DNA of 25,479 nt, from the NCBI GenBank assembly GCA_937902805.1, contig CALEMB010000185.1, forward strand, positions 1 through 25,479, in the 5' to 3' direction. Shown here one piece after another: positions 7,317 to 15,438 of this stretch; within the stretch, counting starts at the first letter, position 1, and the number at the start of each line of letters is the position of its first letter. The notes beneath the pieces were generated by a model, which saw only the letters and a program-made list of their open reading frames with translations, did not search any database and was not told where the DNA came from. Source of the DNA: an uncultured Bacteroidales bacterium. GTDB taxonomy: Bacteria > Bacteroidota > Bacteroidia > Bacteroidales > F082. Both the position numbers and the translations under genes were made by a program.

Positions 7317-10300
7317 TTGCTTAAAACCAATTTTGACACCATTGTGGCCGTTTCGCCTTGGTCGTTGGTGGCCACCACACGATACACATAGACGCCATTG
7401 CGCAAGACATCGCCGTGGGCACTGCGGCCATCCCAACGGATGGGGTCGATGCGGGTTGACGAGCCTGAGACCACTTGGGAGAGCGTGGTCACCCAACGGC
7501 CCATAATATCATAGATATAGATGTCAACTTTCATATTGTTGCCCCCCTGGTTGTGGTCGAAGACGAAATGCGTTTCGTCCCTCACGGGGTTGGGGGCGTT
7601 GAACAAACCTTCAATTTGCATGCCCGTGTTGTTGACCACGGTGAAGTCAATCGTTGCCGTACCCGAGTTGTTGTAGATGTCCCATACCTTCAGCGTGAGG
7701 GTGTAATCACCATCGGGCAGGTCCTGCATCTTGTAGGTGATGACGCCCTTGCCCGGCTCATCGATTTGGGAGACAAAATACGAGTTGAGGCAATACGAAT
7801 TTCTTGTCGGACCCGTCAGAGTGGCCATGATATCGTGGCCAATGCCGGCACCCGTCGTGTTGATGCCGCTTTCGTCTTCCACATAAGCCAGCAGCATCGG
7901 ATTCTGTCCCGTCAGGCCACCGCTCACAAACAGGGTATCATCGATGAAAAGACGCACCTCGGGGGGATTCTCGTCTTCGAAAGCCTCATCGTAGAAACCG
8001 CCAATAATGAAGCTGTCGCAGTTGCCATTGGCGTCGATGTCATAATCCGTCGCGTAATAGTTGATCAAGCCCTGACCAAAACGGTAGGAGATGTCGCGTG
8101 GCACGGTGAAATCCATCGTAAACATGCCGTTTTTTACATCGGTCTTACCATTGAAAATCACACTGTTACGCAAGTTAAAATTGATAACACTCGTCGTTGT
8201 ACCGTAGGTGGATAGTTCAGCTTCCTTGTCGTAGACGATGACGTTCACCACGCCATTAAAGTTCGTAGCGACATTGCCATTGAAGTCCTTTACGACACCC
8301 ATAATCTCGACAGGCTGCAAGGCTCTGATGGTATCCAGATAAACTGGATAGGTCTTCCATGTCGTATCATTGATTTGAATCGAGTCCAAATTATAACCAG
8401 GATACCGGCCGTTGATGCTCAGCGTCTCCACTTTCCATTTTGGATAGACCAGACGCAGGGCCGGGTCACCGAAGAAAACATAGCGTTTCTCGACATCGTA
8501 ACCGGAGGTCTTGGCCATGCGGTACACGTCGCCCAAGCGGTAATGCTCGCCGCCGTTGATGCGGAACAAATTGCTATACACACCTTTATTAAATGCCTGG
8601 TTATGATTTCCGTGCGTCACCCTTGAAGTGGTGAACATGGCAATCATGCCGCCATATTGGTTGAGGAAGGCATATTCGCCCAAAGAGGTGCGCAGGTGGT
8701 CGTCGAAACGACTGAACTCGCAGGTGCCCGTAATCATCAGCGGATACATCGGGGCGTTGCGCCAAGAGTCGACGTCTTTGCGTTGCAGGATCTTCTCCTC
8801 AGCCAGTTGCACCTCGCCGCCGTGACCCGTGTAGTTGAGTACCAGTGTGCCTTTCTCCATCCTGCTGTTGATGGCGGCATTCACCTCGGGGCAAATCTCG
8901 CCGCCCGGAGCACTGATTTGTTGATAGGCATCCAGATAAATCTTGTCGACGACGACACCTTCACCGCCCACGCTCGGCAGCATGGCAGCCATCTCCTCGG
9001 CGGAATTCACAAAGCCACTTTCATCATCGGTGAAGAAAGTGATTGTGTTGCGCCAAGACTGCATCGTGTTTTGGTCTTTCACGACGTAACGCTCAATCTT
9101 ATCCACCATTTGTGAGGCTTGTTCCGCAGTCTGCACAGGGAAACGACCGATGCCGATGTCAGCCAACGAGCTATTGATGGAACCTTCATTTTCATCCATA
9201 AAACCGAAGAAGTCGTCCGTGACAAACGTTTCCAACATATATAGCGATTCCACCGTCTCAAAAGCAGGCACAAAGTCCACGATGCCTGTGCGGTTCTTGT
9301 AATCATAGGTACAGTCACCGAGCAGCAAGAGGTATTTGATGTTACGTCCCGGCGTGCTGTCGAGATACAACATGCGGCAGAAGTCACGAATGGCGGAAAC
9401 GTCCTTGGCACCGCAGGAAAACTCGTTGTAAACCTTCTCAGGCGTGGTAATGTAGATGTTCAAATCGGGATCAAGACTGTTGTGCAGGTTCTTCAAGCGC
9501 TCGGCCTGTTCCATGAAGCCGTCATAAGTCAGGATGACGAAGTCGACATCACGGATGCCATGCAAGTTTTGGTTATCCACCTTGCCGAACATCTTGGCCT
9601 CGCAGAACGATTGGCCGTTGAAGGCAACGAACTCGTTGCCCACATCACCATTGACATTGAAACTGAACACGCCACCACTCAATTGACCCTTCATAACGGA
9701 AGGAGCAACGGGATCCGTGACATTCCACACCTTAACCTGCTGTGAAGCGTTGGATAGTTTGTAGGCGTACACCTTATTATTAATAAAGGCCTCGGGGTTA
9801 CGGAACTGCATTTGCCCGCCCACAAAGGCTAAGTTTCGCCACGCGTTGACGAGGATATAATCCACATAGCCCACCGACGAAACGCCCGAAGCATTGTACT
9901 TGAGCGATACGCGCGTCGTCTCAGACGTAGGGTTGGCAGACACCCAACCACCCACATTATAACCATGAACATAATCCGAGACAGCAGCGGAAACGCTATA
10001 GGTCGCTTTCTTGACGTTGTCCAGCATGACATCGAAAGTGGCGGGGGTCAGATTCCGGGCGGCCAGTGCCGTTTTCACCTTGCAGGGCTTCGACGTCACC
10101 ACGTTGGGGAAGCTAAAATTGAAGCTCTTCGTGCTGTTCAGTTCCATCTTGTCGCCATAATAGGTGCGACCGACGCGGAAAAGATTGAACTCATCCATCT
10201 CATGCACTTGACGGTCGAGGAATTGCGACACGGCCTCAACTGCTCCAGACGACGGACTTTCCGACTCAGTGATGCGTTTGCCTGCCCCCAGTCCAGTGAC

Positions 10301-11155
10301 CACAAAGGCGTATGCATAGTCGTCGTAAGGATTCTGTTGGTGAACGTAGGCTGCCTTTGCCGCATCATACTTCCAACACACAGGGCCTCGGCCGTAGAAA
10401 AGGATGTAGTCGCCATTGTCGAACTTACCATCAGCCTCGCCCTCCACGTAGATGGGAATCTCCACCAAATCGTCGTATCTGGCTTCGGCATTCATCTCAG
10501 GCAACACGCCGCCGCCGTTGTGATACATGCGAATCTGGCGCGGATCGACATTAGCGACATCGATGCCCAAATCCGACAAATCGGAATAGGTCAGCTTGTA
10601 GACACCCGTTTCCGGCAAACCAATTTTATACCAATTGCCAGAAACCATTGCCGAGCGGTTTGCGTATGTAGGACTGGCCTTTTGAGTCTCAAAATCAGGA
10701 GTTAATGTAACTGAAAGCGAAGCAGACACCAATTTCTCGTAACAACCGCCACTCTGACGGAAAGGCACGATACGCACGCTCAACAACGACTCGTCGCGCG
10801 AGCGCAACGGCGTGGCTATCACCTCAAAATCGGAGGCGACTGTGAAAGATTCCGCTAGATGCATTTCCTCTTGCGACAGCGGTGCCGTCACTACCTTGTT
10901 CAGCCCAACTTTTGCCTTGACATGATTGTCATAAATGGGAAACGACTGACAAAACACTGGCATCTCACCCACATATTCAGCCGATTCCAGAGCGATGTAA
11001 GACATGGTGCCGTAGTCGTTCTTTTCCTCCACTACCCCATTCCATTGCAGACGAAGAGGATAAGTACTACCCACCTGAGCGCGAAGGGATAACGAAAAAA
11101 AGCATGCCATACCAAGCAAAACAACGGCTAATATCGAGAAACTCTTATGTCGCAT
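7313..11155 (-). CDS. porU: Type IX secretion sortase PorU (C25 family)
   Basis: A 1280-residue protein starting at the ATG at 11155 with signal peptide MRHKSFSILAVVLLGMACFF to RAQ (about residue 27); the in-frame TTG at 11179 is less likely. An N-terminal extension (about 28-165) resembles the prodomain-like part of PorU. The C25 domain carries His778 in NYTGHGG and Cys812 in ITGTCEFSRFDD, the predicted catalytic dyad, plus VTDDFFGFMDENEG and the GDCTYDYKNR strand. A C-terminal beta-sandwich sorting domain ends it (APNPVRDETHF, VDIYIYDIMGRWV, NGVYVYRVV). PorU in P. gingivalis (1158 residues) removes cargo C-terminal domains and joins cargo to A-LPS at the cell surface. I favour this copy as the true PorU because of the full-length N-terminus and position next to gldJ. 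It is translationally coupled to the second C25 gene by a 4-base overlap. Confidence 0.8.
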   Translation of the reverse strand: MRHKSFSILAVVLLGMACFFSLSLRAQVGSTYPLRLQWNGVVEEKNDYGTMSYIALESAEYVGEMPVFCQSFPIYDNHVKAKVGLNKVVTAPLSQEEMHLAESFTVASDFEVIATPLRSRDESLLSVRIVPFRQSGGCYEKLVSASLSVTLTPDFETQKASPTYANRSAMVSGNWYKIGLPETGVYKLTYSDLSDLGIDVANVDPRQIRMYHNGGGVLPEMNAEARYDDLVEIPIYVEGEADGKFDNGDYILFYGRGPVCWKYDAAKAAYVHQQNPYDDYAYAFVVTGLGAGKRITESESPSSGAVEAVSQFLDRQVHEMDEFNLFRVGRTYYGDKMELNSTKSFNFSFPNVVTSKPCKVKTALAARNLTPATFDVMLDNVKKATYSVSAAVSDYVHGYNVGGWVSANPTSETTRVSLKYNASGVSSVGYVDYILVNAWRNLAFVGGQMQFRNPEAFINNKVYAYKLSNASQQVKVWNVTDPVAPSVMKGQLSGGVFSFNVNGDVGNEFVAFNGQSFCEAKMFGKVDNQNLHGIRDVDFVILTYDGFMEQAERLKNLHNSLDPDLNIYITTPEKVYNEFSCGAKDVSAIRDFCRMLYLDSTPGRNIKYLLLLGDCTYDYKNRTGIVDFVPAFETVESLYMLETFVTDDFFGFMDENEGSINSSLADIGIGRFPVQTAEQASQMVDKIERYVVKDQNTMQSWRNTITFFTDDESGFVNSAEEMAAMLPSVGGEGVVVDKIYLDAYQQISAPGGEICPEVNAAINSRMEKGTLVLNYTGHGGEVQLAEEKILQRKDVDSWRNAPMYPLMITGTCEFSRFDDHLRTSLGEYAFLNQYGGMIAMFTTSRVTHGNHNQAFNKGVYSNLFRINGGEHYRLGDVYRMAKTSGYDVEKRYVFFGDPALRLVYPKWKVETLSINGRYPGYNLDSIQINDTTWKTYPVYLDTIRALQPVEIMGVVKDFNGNVATNFNGVVNVIVYDKEAELSTYGTTTSVINFNLRNSVIFNGKTDVKNGMFTMDFTVPRDISYRFGQGLINYYATDYDIDANGNCDSFIIGGFYDEAFEDENPPEVRLFIDDTLFVSGGLTGQNPMLLAYVEDESGINTTGAGIGHDIMATLTGPTRNSYCLNSYFVSQIDEPGKGVITYKMQDLPDGDYTLTLKVWDIYNNSGTATIDFTVVNNTGMQIEGLFNAPNPVRDETHFVFDHNQGGNNMKVDIYIYDIMGRWVTTLSQVVSGSSTRIDPIRWDGRSAHGDVLRNGVYVYRVVATNDQGETATMVSKLVLSK

Positions 11156-11402
11156 ACAACTTTTCAATTTGATTATCAATGTATTAAAAACACACCTATA
11201 TTAATATTCAATGGCGGTCTAAAAGGAAACGAAAATACAACTTTTTTATTGCAGTACGTCTTTTTTGGCATAAAAAAGATTTTTTTCGGAAAACAACTGA
11301 TAATTCAAAAAAAGACACTATATTTGCCCGTTTTTTAGAAAAAAAATCATTGTGCGATACAATAAACGCAAAACAACCGAGTTATTGAAACAAAATATTT
11401 TA
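11156..11402. other. Divergent promoter region between porU and gldJ
   Basis: An AT-rich 247-bp gap without a plausible gene. On the gldJ side there is a clear -7 box (11319-11326). On the porU side only a one-mismatch box is visible (TATTTTCG on the minus strand, 11230-11237). A short hairpin, CTTTTTT/AAAAAAG around GGCAT (about 11261-11279), lies between them and could be part of a shared control site. Confidence 0.5.
11297..11326 (+). promoter_or_regulatory. Promoter of gldJ
   Basis: TATATTTG (11319-11326) matches TAnnTTTG. About 20 nt upstream a CTG stands in for the -33 TTG. It implies a leader of about 70 nt before the gldJ ATG at 11403. Confidence 0.6.
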
Positions 11403-12899
11403 ATGAATATGTATAGAAAACAAGGATTAAAGACATTAGCCTTCATCGTTTTGGCAGGACTGCTCACCGTATCGTGTTCCAAGAATTCTTCTCGCACAAC
11501 GGGTTGGGCGTACAATGATGCCAACAACGGTGGTTATGAAGTCGCAGCAGCCAACGACCAAGAGGTTGGTCCCGGCTTGATCGTCATTGAAGGCGGCACT
11601 TTCGTTATGGGTGCCACCGTCGACAACGTCACCTATTCGTGGGACAACTCGCCCCGCAAGGTCACAGTGCCCACCTTCCTCATGGACCGCACCGAGGTCA
11701 GCAATGTGGATTACCGTGAGTACATCTATTGGCTGAACCGCGTCTATGGCCAAAACTATCCTCAGGTGGTGCGTAATGCTGCCCCTGATACTTTGGTTTG
11801 GCGTGACCGCTTGTCGTACAACGAACCCATGGTGGAGATTTATTTCCGCCATCCTTCCTATAATGACTATCCGGTGGTCGGCGTGACTTGGGTGCAAGCC
11901 CAAGACTATTGCGCTTGGCGTACCGACCGCGTCAACGAGTTGATGCTCGTTGAAGCTGGCGTCCTTGACTGGGACCCCACCCAACAGGACGAGGAAAACT
12001 TCAACACCGACGCTTATCTTGCTGGCCAATACACTGGCAAGGTGAAGAACGGCAAGAAGGACCTCTCGAAAGGTGGCGACGGCATGCGTAACGTCAGAAT
12101 GGACGACGGCATCCTGCTGCCTTCCTACCGTCTCCCCACGGAAGCTGAATGGGAATATGCCGCTGTTGGTTTGGTGGGCAACACCTCCAACGAACTCGTC
12201 AGCGAGCGCAAGGTGTATCCTTGGAACGGCGACGGTCTTCGCACCGACAACAAGAGATATTACGGTAGCTTCATGGCCAACTTCAAGAAAGGCCCTGGTG
12301 ACTACATGGGTGTCGCCGGTCACCTGAACGATGGTGCCGCCCTGCCCGCCCCTGTCGGTTCCTACTGGCCCAACGACTACGGCTTGTATAACATGGCTGG
12401 TAACGTTGCCGAATGGTGCCAAGACGTCTATCGTCCTTTGACCTTCGAAGATGTGGCCGATTATAGCCCCTTCCGTGGTAACGTGTTCACCCGCAAGGCC
12501 GTCGACGACGAAGGCTTCCTGCTGCAAAAAGACTCCCTCGGTCGTATCCGCAGAGAGCTCATCCCCCAGGAAGAAGCTGCCAAGCGTCAGAACTACCGTA
12601 CTGCCTTTAACTCCAACTACGACGACGGTGACTATATGTCAGCCATCCGCAACCGCTGGAGCGACTCACAAGACGACCAAAGCGTGTTCACCAAGGAAAT
12701 GTATGAAACGGCCACCAACGACACTCCCGGTACCACCCTTATCAGCGACGAATCGAGAGTGTACAAAGGAGGTTCCTGGGCCGACGGTCCTTACTACTTG
12801 AGCCCCGGTACACGCCGTTACCTCAACCAGAACTTGTCTGCTTCGACCATCGGTTTCCGTTGCGCTATGAACAAAGTGGGCAGTTCCTTCGCCAAGTAA
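11403..12899 (+). CDS. gldJ: GldJ-type lipoprotein of the T9SS/gliding machinery (FGE-sulfatase domain)
   Basis: A 498-residue lipoprotein starting at the ATG at 11403 (an in-frame GTG at 11352 would add an unlikely N-terminal tail). The signal ends LLTVSC with Cys25 as the lipidation site. The rest is a formylglycine-generating-enzyme/SUMF1-type fold: GGTFVMGATVDN near residue 70, RTEVSNVDYREY, YRLPTEAEWEYAA, NMAGNVAEWCQDVY and a closing KGGSWADGPYYLSPGTRRYL with GFRCAM. GldJ and GldK share this fold. I prefer GldJ because gldJ neighbours porU/porV in Flavobacterium and because gldL, gldM and gldN are not here. In characterised species GldJ is needed for gliding and for stability of GldK; in non-gliding Bacteroidales it presumably serves T9SS assembly. 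A strong terminator follows. Confidence 0.78.
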   Translation: MNMYRKQGLKTLAFIVLAGLLTVSCSKNSSRTTGWAYNDANNGGYEVAAANDQEVGPGLIVIEGGTFVMGATVDNVTYSWDNSPRKVTVPTFLMDRTEVSNVDYREYIYWLNRVYGQNYPQVVRNAAPDTLVWRDRLSYNEPMVEIYFRHPSYNDYPVVGVTWVQAQDYCAWRTDRVNELMLVEAGVLDWDPTQQDEENFNTDAYLAGQYTGKVKNGKKDLSKGGDGMRNVRMDDGILLPSYRLPTEAEWEYAAVGLVGNTSNELVSERKVYPWNGDGLRTDNKRYYGSFMANFKKGPGDYMGVAGHLNDGAALPAPVGSYWPNDYGLYNMAGNVAEWCQDVYRPLTFEDVADYSPFRGNVFTRKAVDDEGFLLQKDSLGRIRRELIPQEEAAKRQNYRTAFNSNYDDGDYMSAIRNRWSDSQDDQSVFTKEMYETATNDTPGTTLISDESRVYKGGSWADGPYYLSPGTRRYLNQNLSASTIGFRCAMNKVGSSFAK

Positions 12900-12925
12900 G
12901 TTGTTAGATTCTTTTTTATGATAGC

Positions 12926-12963
12926 AAAGAAGCCGTTTGATCCGTCAGGCGGCTTCTTTCTTT
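12926..12963 (+). terminator. Intrinsic terminator after gldJ
   Basis: A perfect 10-bp stem, AAAGAAGCCG with CGGCTTCTTT, around a 14-nt loop, followed by CTTT. It starts 27 bp after the gldJ stop codon. Confidence 0.85.
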
Positions 12964-12970
12964 AAACCCA

Positions 12971-12995
12971 GGGTCCCTGAGCCTGTCGAAGGGCC
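12971..12995 (+). repeat. Short dispersed hairpin repeat, copy 2
   Basis: Contains CCCTGAGCCTGTCGAAGGG inside GGGT...GGCC. The arms pair as GGG-CCCT with AGGG-CCC around a bulged T. It ends 15 bp before the murF ATG. It belongs to a repeat type seen in the intergenic regions of many bacteria. Confidence 0.85.
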
Positions 12996-13010
12996 CAAAC
13001 ATATTAAACA

Positions 13011-14285
13011 ATGATAGAAACCATTTACCAGCATTTTCAAAAGGACTATAAAGTCACTACCGACAGCCGTAAGGTCGAGCAAGACGCTGTCTTCTTCGCT
13101 CTCAAAGGCGAGAACTTCGACGCCAACGACTTCGCCATGCAGGTGGCAGAGGAAGGCAAAGCCAGCCTCGTCGTCGCCGACCGCAAAGGCTTGAAGCACG
13201 AGCGCATCCTCGTTGTGGAAGATGCTTTGAAAGCCTTGCAAGATTTAGCCGCCTACCATCGCCAACAAAGCAAGGCCACAGTGCTCAGCATCACTGGTAC
13301 CAACGGCAAGACGACCACCAAGGAACTCGTCTCGGCAGTATTGGCCAAGAAATACAACATCATCCACACGATAGGCAACCTCAACAACCACATCGGCGTG
13401 CCGCTCACCCTGCTGAGCATCAAACCCGAAACCGAGATTGCCGTGGTGGAGATGGGCGCCAATCATCCTGGCGAAATCGACTTCCTATGCAAAATTGCCG
13501 ACCCTGATTACGGCCTTATCACCAACATAGGAAAGGCGCATTTAGAGGGCTTCGGTAGCTTCGAAGGTGTCATAAAGACCAAGACAGAGCTATATAGGCA
13601 TATCAAGGCAAACGGGAAGGCCGTGTTCGTCAACCAAGGCAATCCGCTGTTGTGGGAGCAGTCCGAGGGACAGGAACGCATCAGCTACGGAAGACATTGC
13701 GCCGCGTTCTGCCCTGTGGCGCCAGGAGCCTGCAATCCCTATCTGAGTGTCGTATGGAGAAAACACCTCATCCAGACCCATCTCGTGGGCAGTTACAACT
13801 TCGAGAACGTGGCTGCCGCCATTGGTGTGGGACAATATTTCGGTGTGGATGAGAATGCCATTATCGAAGCTTTGGAAGCCTACACGCCTACCAACAGCCG
13901 CTCACAGGTCATTGAAAGCGGTAAAAACCGCATCATCATGGACGCCTACAACGCCAACCCGACATCCATGCGTGCCGCCTTGATCAACTTCCACACTATT
14001 TGCGGAGACAAGCACCTATTAATATTAGGCGACATGCGCGAATTGGGCACGGCTTCTGAGGAGGAGCACAGAAATATCCTTGGATTGATGAAAGAGCTGG
14101 GCTTTAAGGAGGCTTATTTGGTCGGGCAGAATTTCTGCACCTACAACGAGAATGCCGCTTGGAAGACCTTCGACAATGTCCAGGACTTGTGCCAATATCT
14201 TGAAAGCAGTCCAGTCAGCGGAAAGACGATACTCGTTAAAGGCTCGAATAGCATACAATTGGGGAAAGTGCTACCATTCTTATAA
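13011..14285 (+). CDS. murF: UDP-N-acetylmuramoyl-tripeptide--D-alanyl-D-alanine ligase
   Basis: A 424-residue Mur ligase that adds D-Ala-D-Ala to the UDP-MurNAc-tripeptide, the last cytoplasmic step of peptidoglycan precursor synthesis. The N-terminal substrate domain (1-85) has the MurF pattern TDSRKVEQDAVFFALKGENF. The ATP P-loop GTNGKTTTK is at 96-104, followed by GNLNNHIGVPLTLL and the EMGANHPGEI motif (147-156). The C-terminal domain shows DAYNANPTSMRAAL and ILGDMRELG. Length is normal. A murF next to gldJ is, as I recall, a frequent order in Bacteroidota, which supports the GldJ call upstream. No promoter box was seen in the short gap after the gldJ terminator, so expression may come from readthrough or an unrecognised promoter. 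An inverted repeat pair follows the stop codon. Confidence 0.95.
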   Translation: MIETIYQHFQKDYKVTTDSRKVEQDAVFFALKGENFDANDFAMQVAEEGKASLVVADRKGLKHERILVVEDALKALQDLAAYHRQQSKATVLSITGTNGKTTTKELVSAVLAKKYNIIHTIGNLNNHIGVPLTLLSIKPETEIAVVEMGANHPGEIDFLCKIADPDYGLITNIGKAHLEGFGSFEGVIKTKTELYRHIKANGKAVFVNQGNPLLWEQSEGQERISYGRHCAAFCPVAPGACNPYLSVVWRKHLIQTHLVGSYNFENVAAAIGVGQYFGVDENAIIEALEAYTPTNSRSQVIESGKNRIIMDAYNANPTSMRAALINFHTICGDKHLLILGDMRELGTASEEEHRNILGLMKELGFKEAYLVGQNFCTYNENAAWKTFDNVQDLCQYLESSPVSGKTILVKGSNSIQLGKVLPFL

Positions 14286-14290
14286 TCGGC

Positions 14291-14353
14291 GTTTCGACGG
14301 GCTCAACGACCTTCACTTTACGCATTAGTTAAGGTCCCTGAGCCTGTCGAAGG
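14291..14353. repeat. Inverted pair of the dispersed repeat between murF and anmK
   Basis: A degenerate inverted copy (14291-14313, TTTCGACGGGCTCAACGACC inside) faces a standard copy (14331-14357). The arms match at 18 of 23 positions and enclose a 17-nt loop, so a long imperfect hairpin is possible and may end or slow transcription after murF. Confidence 0.75.
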
Positions 14354-14357
14354 GCCG
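14331..14357 (+). repeat. Short dispersed hairpin repeat, copy 3
   Basis: Identical to the murF-upstream copy over CCCTGAGCCTGTCGAAGGG, with GGCC following. It ends 16 bp before the anmK ATG, the same placement relative to a start codon as copy 2 has to murF. Confidence 0.85.
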
Positions 14358-14373
14358 CCAAATTTCCTATAAC

Positions 14374-15438
14374 ATGAAAGAAACCACCGCCATAGGATTA
14401 ATGTCGGGCAGCTCGCTGGACGGGCTGGACATCGCACTTGTACGCTTCCAAGAAGAGGGAGACAAATATCACTTCCAAATACTACAGGCCGAGACCCTAC
14501 CCTATCCCGAATACTGGACAAAGCAACTCTCAGAGGCTTTCCACAAGCAGCCCGAAGACTTGGTGCAGCTTGACAAGGACTATGGCAAGTACTTAGGCGA
14601 GCAAGTCCAAGCTTTTGCCAAGAAACACAACGCCACACCTGACTTTGTAGCCTCACATGGTCATACCATCTTCCACCGTCCCGAGGAACATTACACCTTG
14701 CAAATCGGTGATGGGCAAGAACTGGCCAATGCCTGTGGCTTCACGGTTATCAACGACTTCCGCAGCGAGGATGTCTGCAAGGGCGGACAGGGTGCGCCAC
14801 TGGTACCTATTGGAGACAAAATGCTGTTCAGCGATTACGAGATTTGTCTTAATATCGGCGGCATCGCCAACGTCTCGTATGACGAGGACGACAAGCGCAT
14901 CGCCTACGACCTATGCATCGCCAATCAAGCCCTCAATTATCTTGCCCAGATAAAAGGTCTCCCCTACGACCGTGACGGACAACTTGCACGCAACGGCGAA
15001 GTCGACATGGACTTATTGAAACACTTGAACAGGCATCCTTTCTATGGTCAAATGCCACCCAAGTCCTTGGGTAGAGAGTTTTTCGAAGCTAATCAAAAAG
15101 ACTTGCTGAAAAATTTGTCCGTTGAGGATATGCTAGCCACTTTCGTGGAGCATATTGCCCTGCAAATTGCCTTGGGCGTAAGCCATTTGCCCAAAGGCAA
15201 AATCCTCGTCACTGGCGGCGGTGCAAGAAACCAGTTCCTAATGGAACGCCTGCAAGCACGCACATCACACGAGGTCGTCATCCCCGAAAAGATGATCATC
15301 GACTACAAGGAGGCTTTGGTTTTCGCTTTTCTCGGACTTTTAAGGGTTGAAGGAAAGACTAACGTGTTGGCTTCCGTGACCGGTGCTGAGAGCGATAGCT
15401 GTAGTGGGCGGATTTGGAATGCGACTTATGGGAGATGA
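14374..15438 (+). CDS. anmK: Anhydro-N-acetylmuramic acid kinase
   Basis: A 354-residue enzyme of peptidoglycan recycling that hydrolyses and phosphorylates 1,6-anhydro-MurNAc to MurNAc-6-phosphate using ATP. The N-terminal phosphate loop GLMSGSSLDGLDIAL (8-22) is diagnostic. Also present are SHGHTIFHRP, the FRSEDVCKGGQGAPLVP segment around the catalytic Asp, NIGGIANVSY, and the late LVTGGGARNQFL adenosine-site motif. Length is slightly below the 370 or so of the E. coli enzyme but all motifs are there. It follows murF by 88 bp on the same strand. It ends exactly where the convergent ATPase gene ends, with no base between the two stop codons. Confidence 0.93.
   Translation: MKETTAIGLMSGSSLDGLDIALVRFQEEGDKYHFQILQAETLPYPEYWTKQLSEAFHKQPEDLVQLDKDYGKYLGEQVQAFAKKHNATPDFVASHGHTIFHRPEEHYTLQIGDGQELANACGFTVINDFRSEDVCKGGQGAPLVPIGDKMLFSDYEICLNIGGIANVSYDEDDKRIAYDLCIANQALNYLAQIKGLPYDRDGQLARNGEVDMDLLKHLNRHPFYGQMPPKSLGREFFEANQKDLLKNLSVEDMLATFVEHIALQIALGVSHLPKGKILVTGGGARNQFLMERLQARTSHEVVIPEKMIIDYKEALVFAFLGLLRVEGKTNVLASVTGAESDSCSGRIWNATYGR

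Noticed and set aside
7317..7496. 60-codon N-terminal extension of the second C25 protease
   Set aside because: It overlaps the end of porU and is Pro/Arg/His-rich; the ATG at 7316 gives a normal signal peptide and a typical ATGA coupling.
11436..12527. 363-codon minus-strand frame inside gldJ
   Set aside because: Antisense to a gene with strong FGE-sulfatase motifs; low-complexity Val/His/Gly composition typical of shadows.
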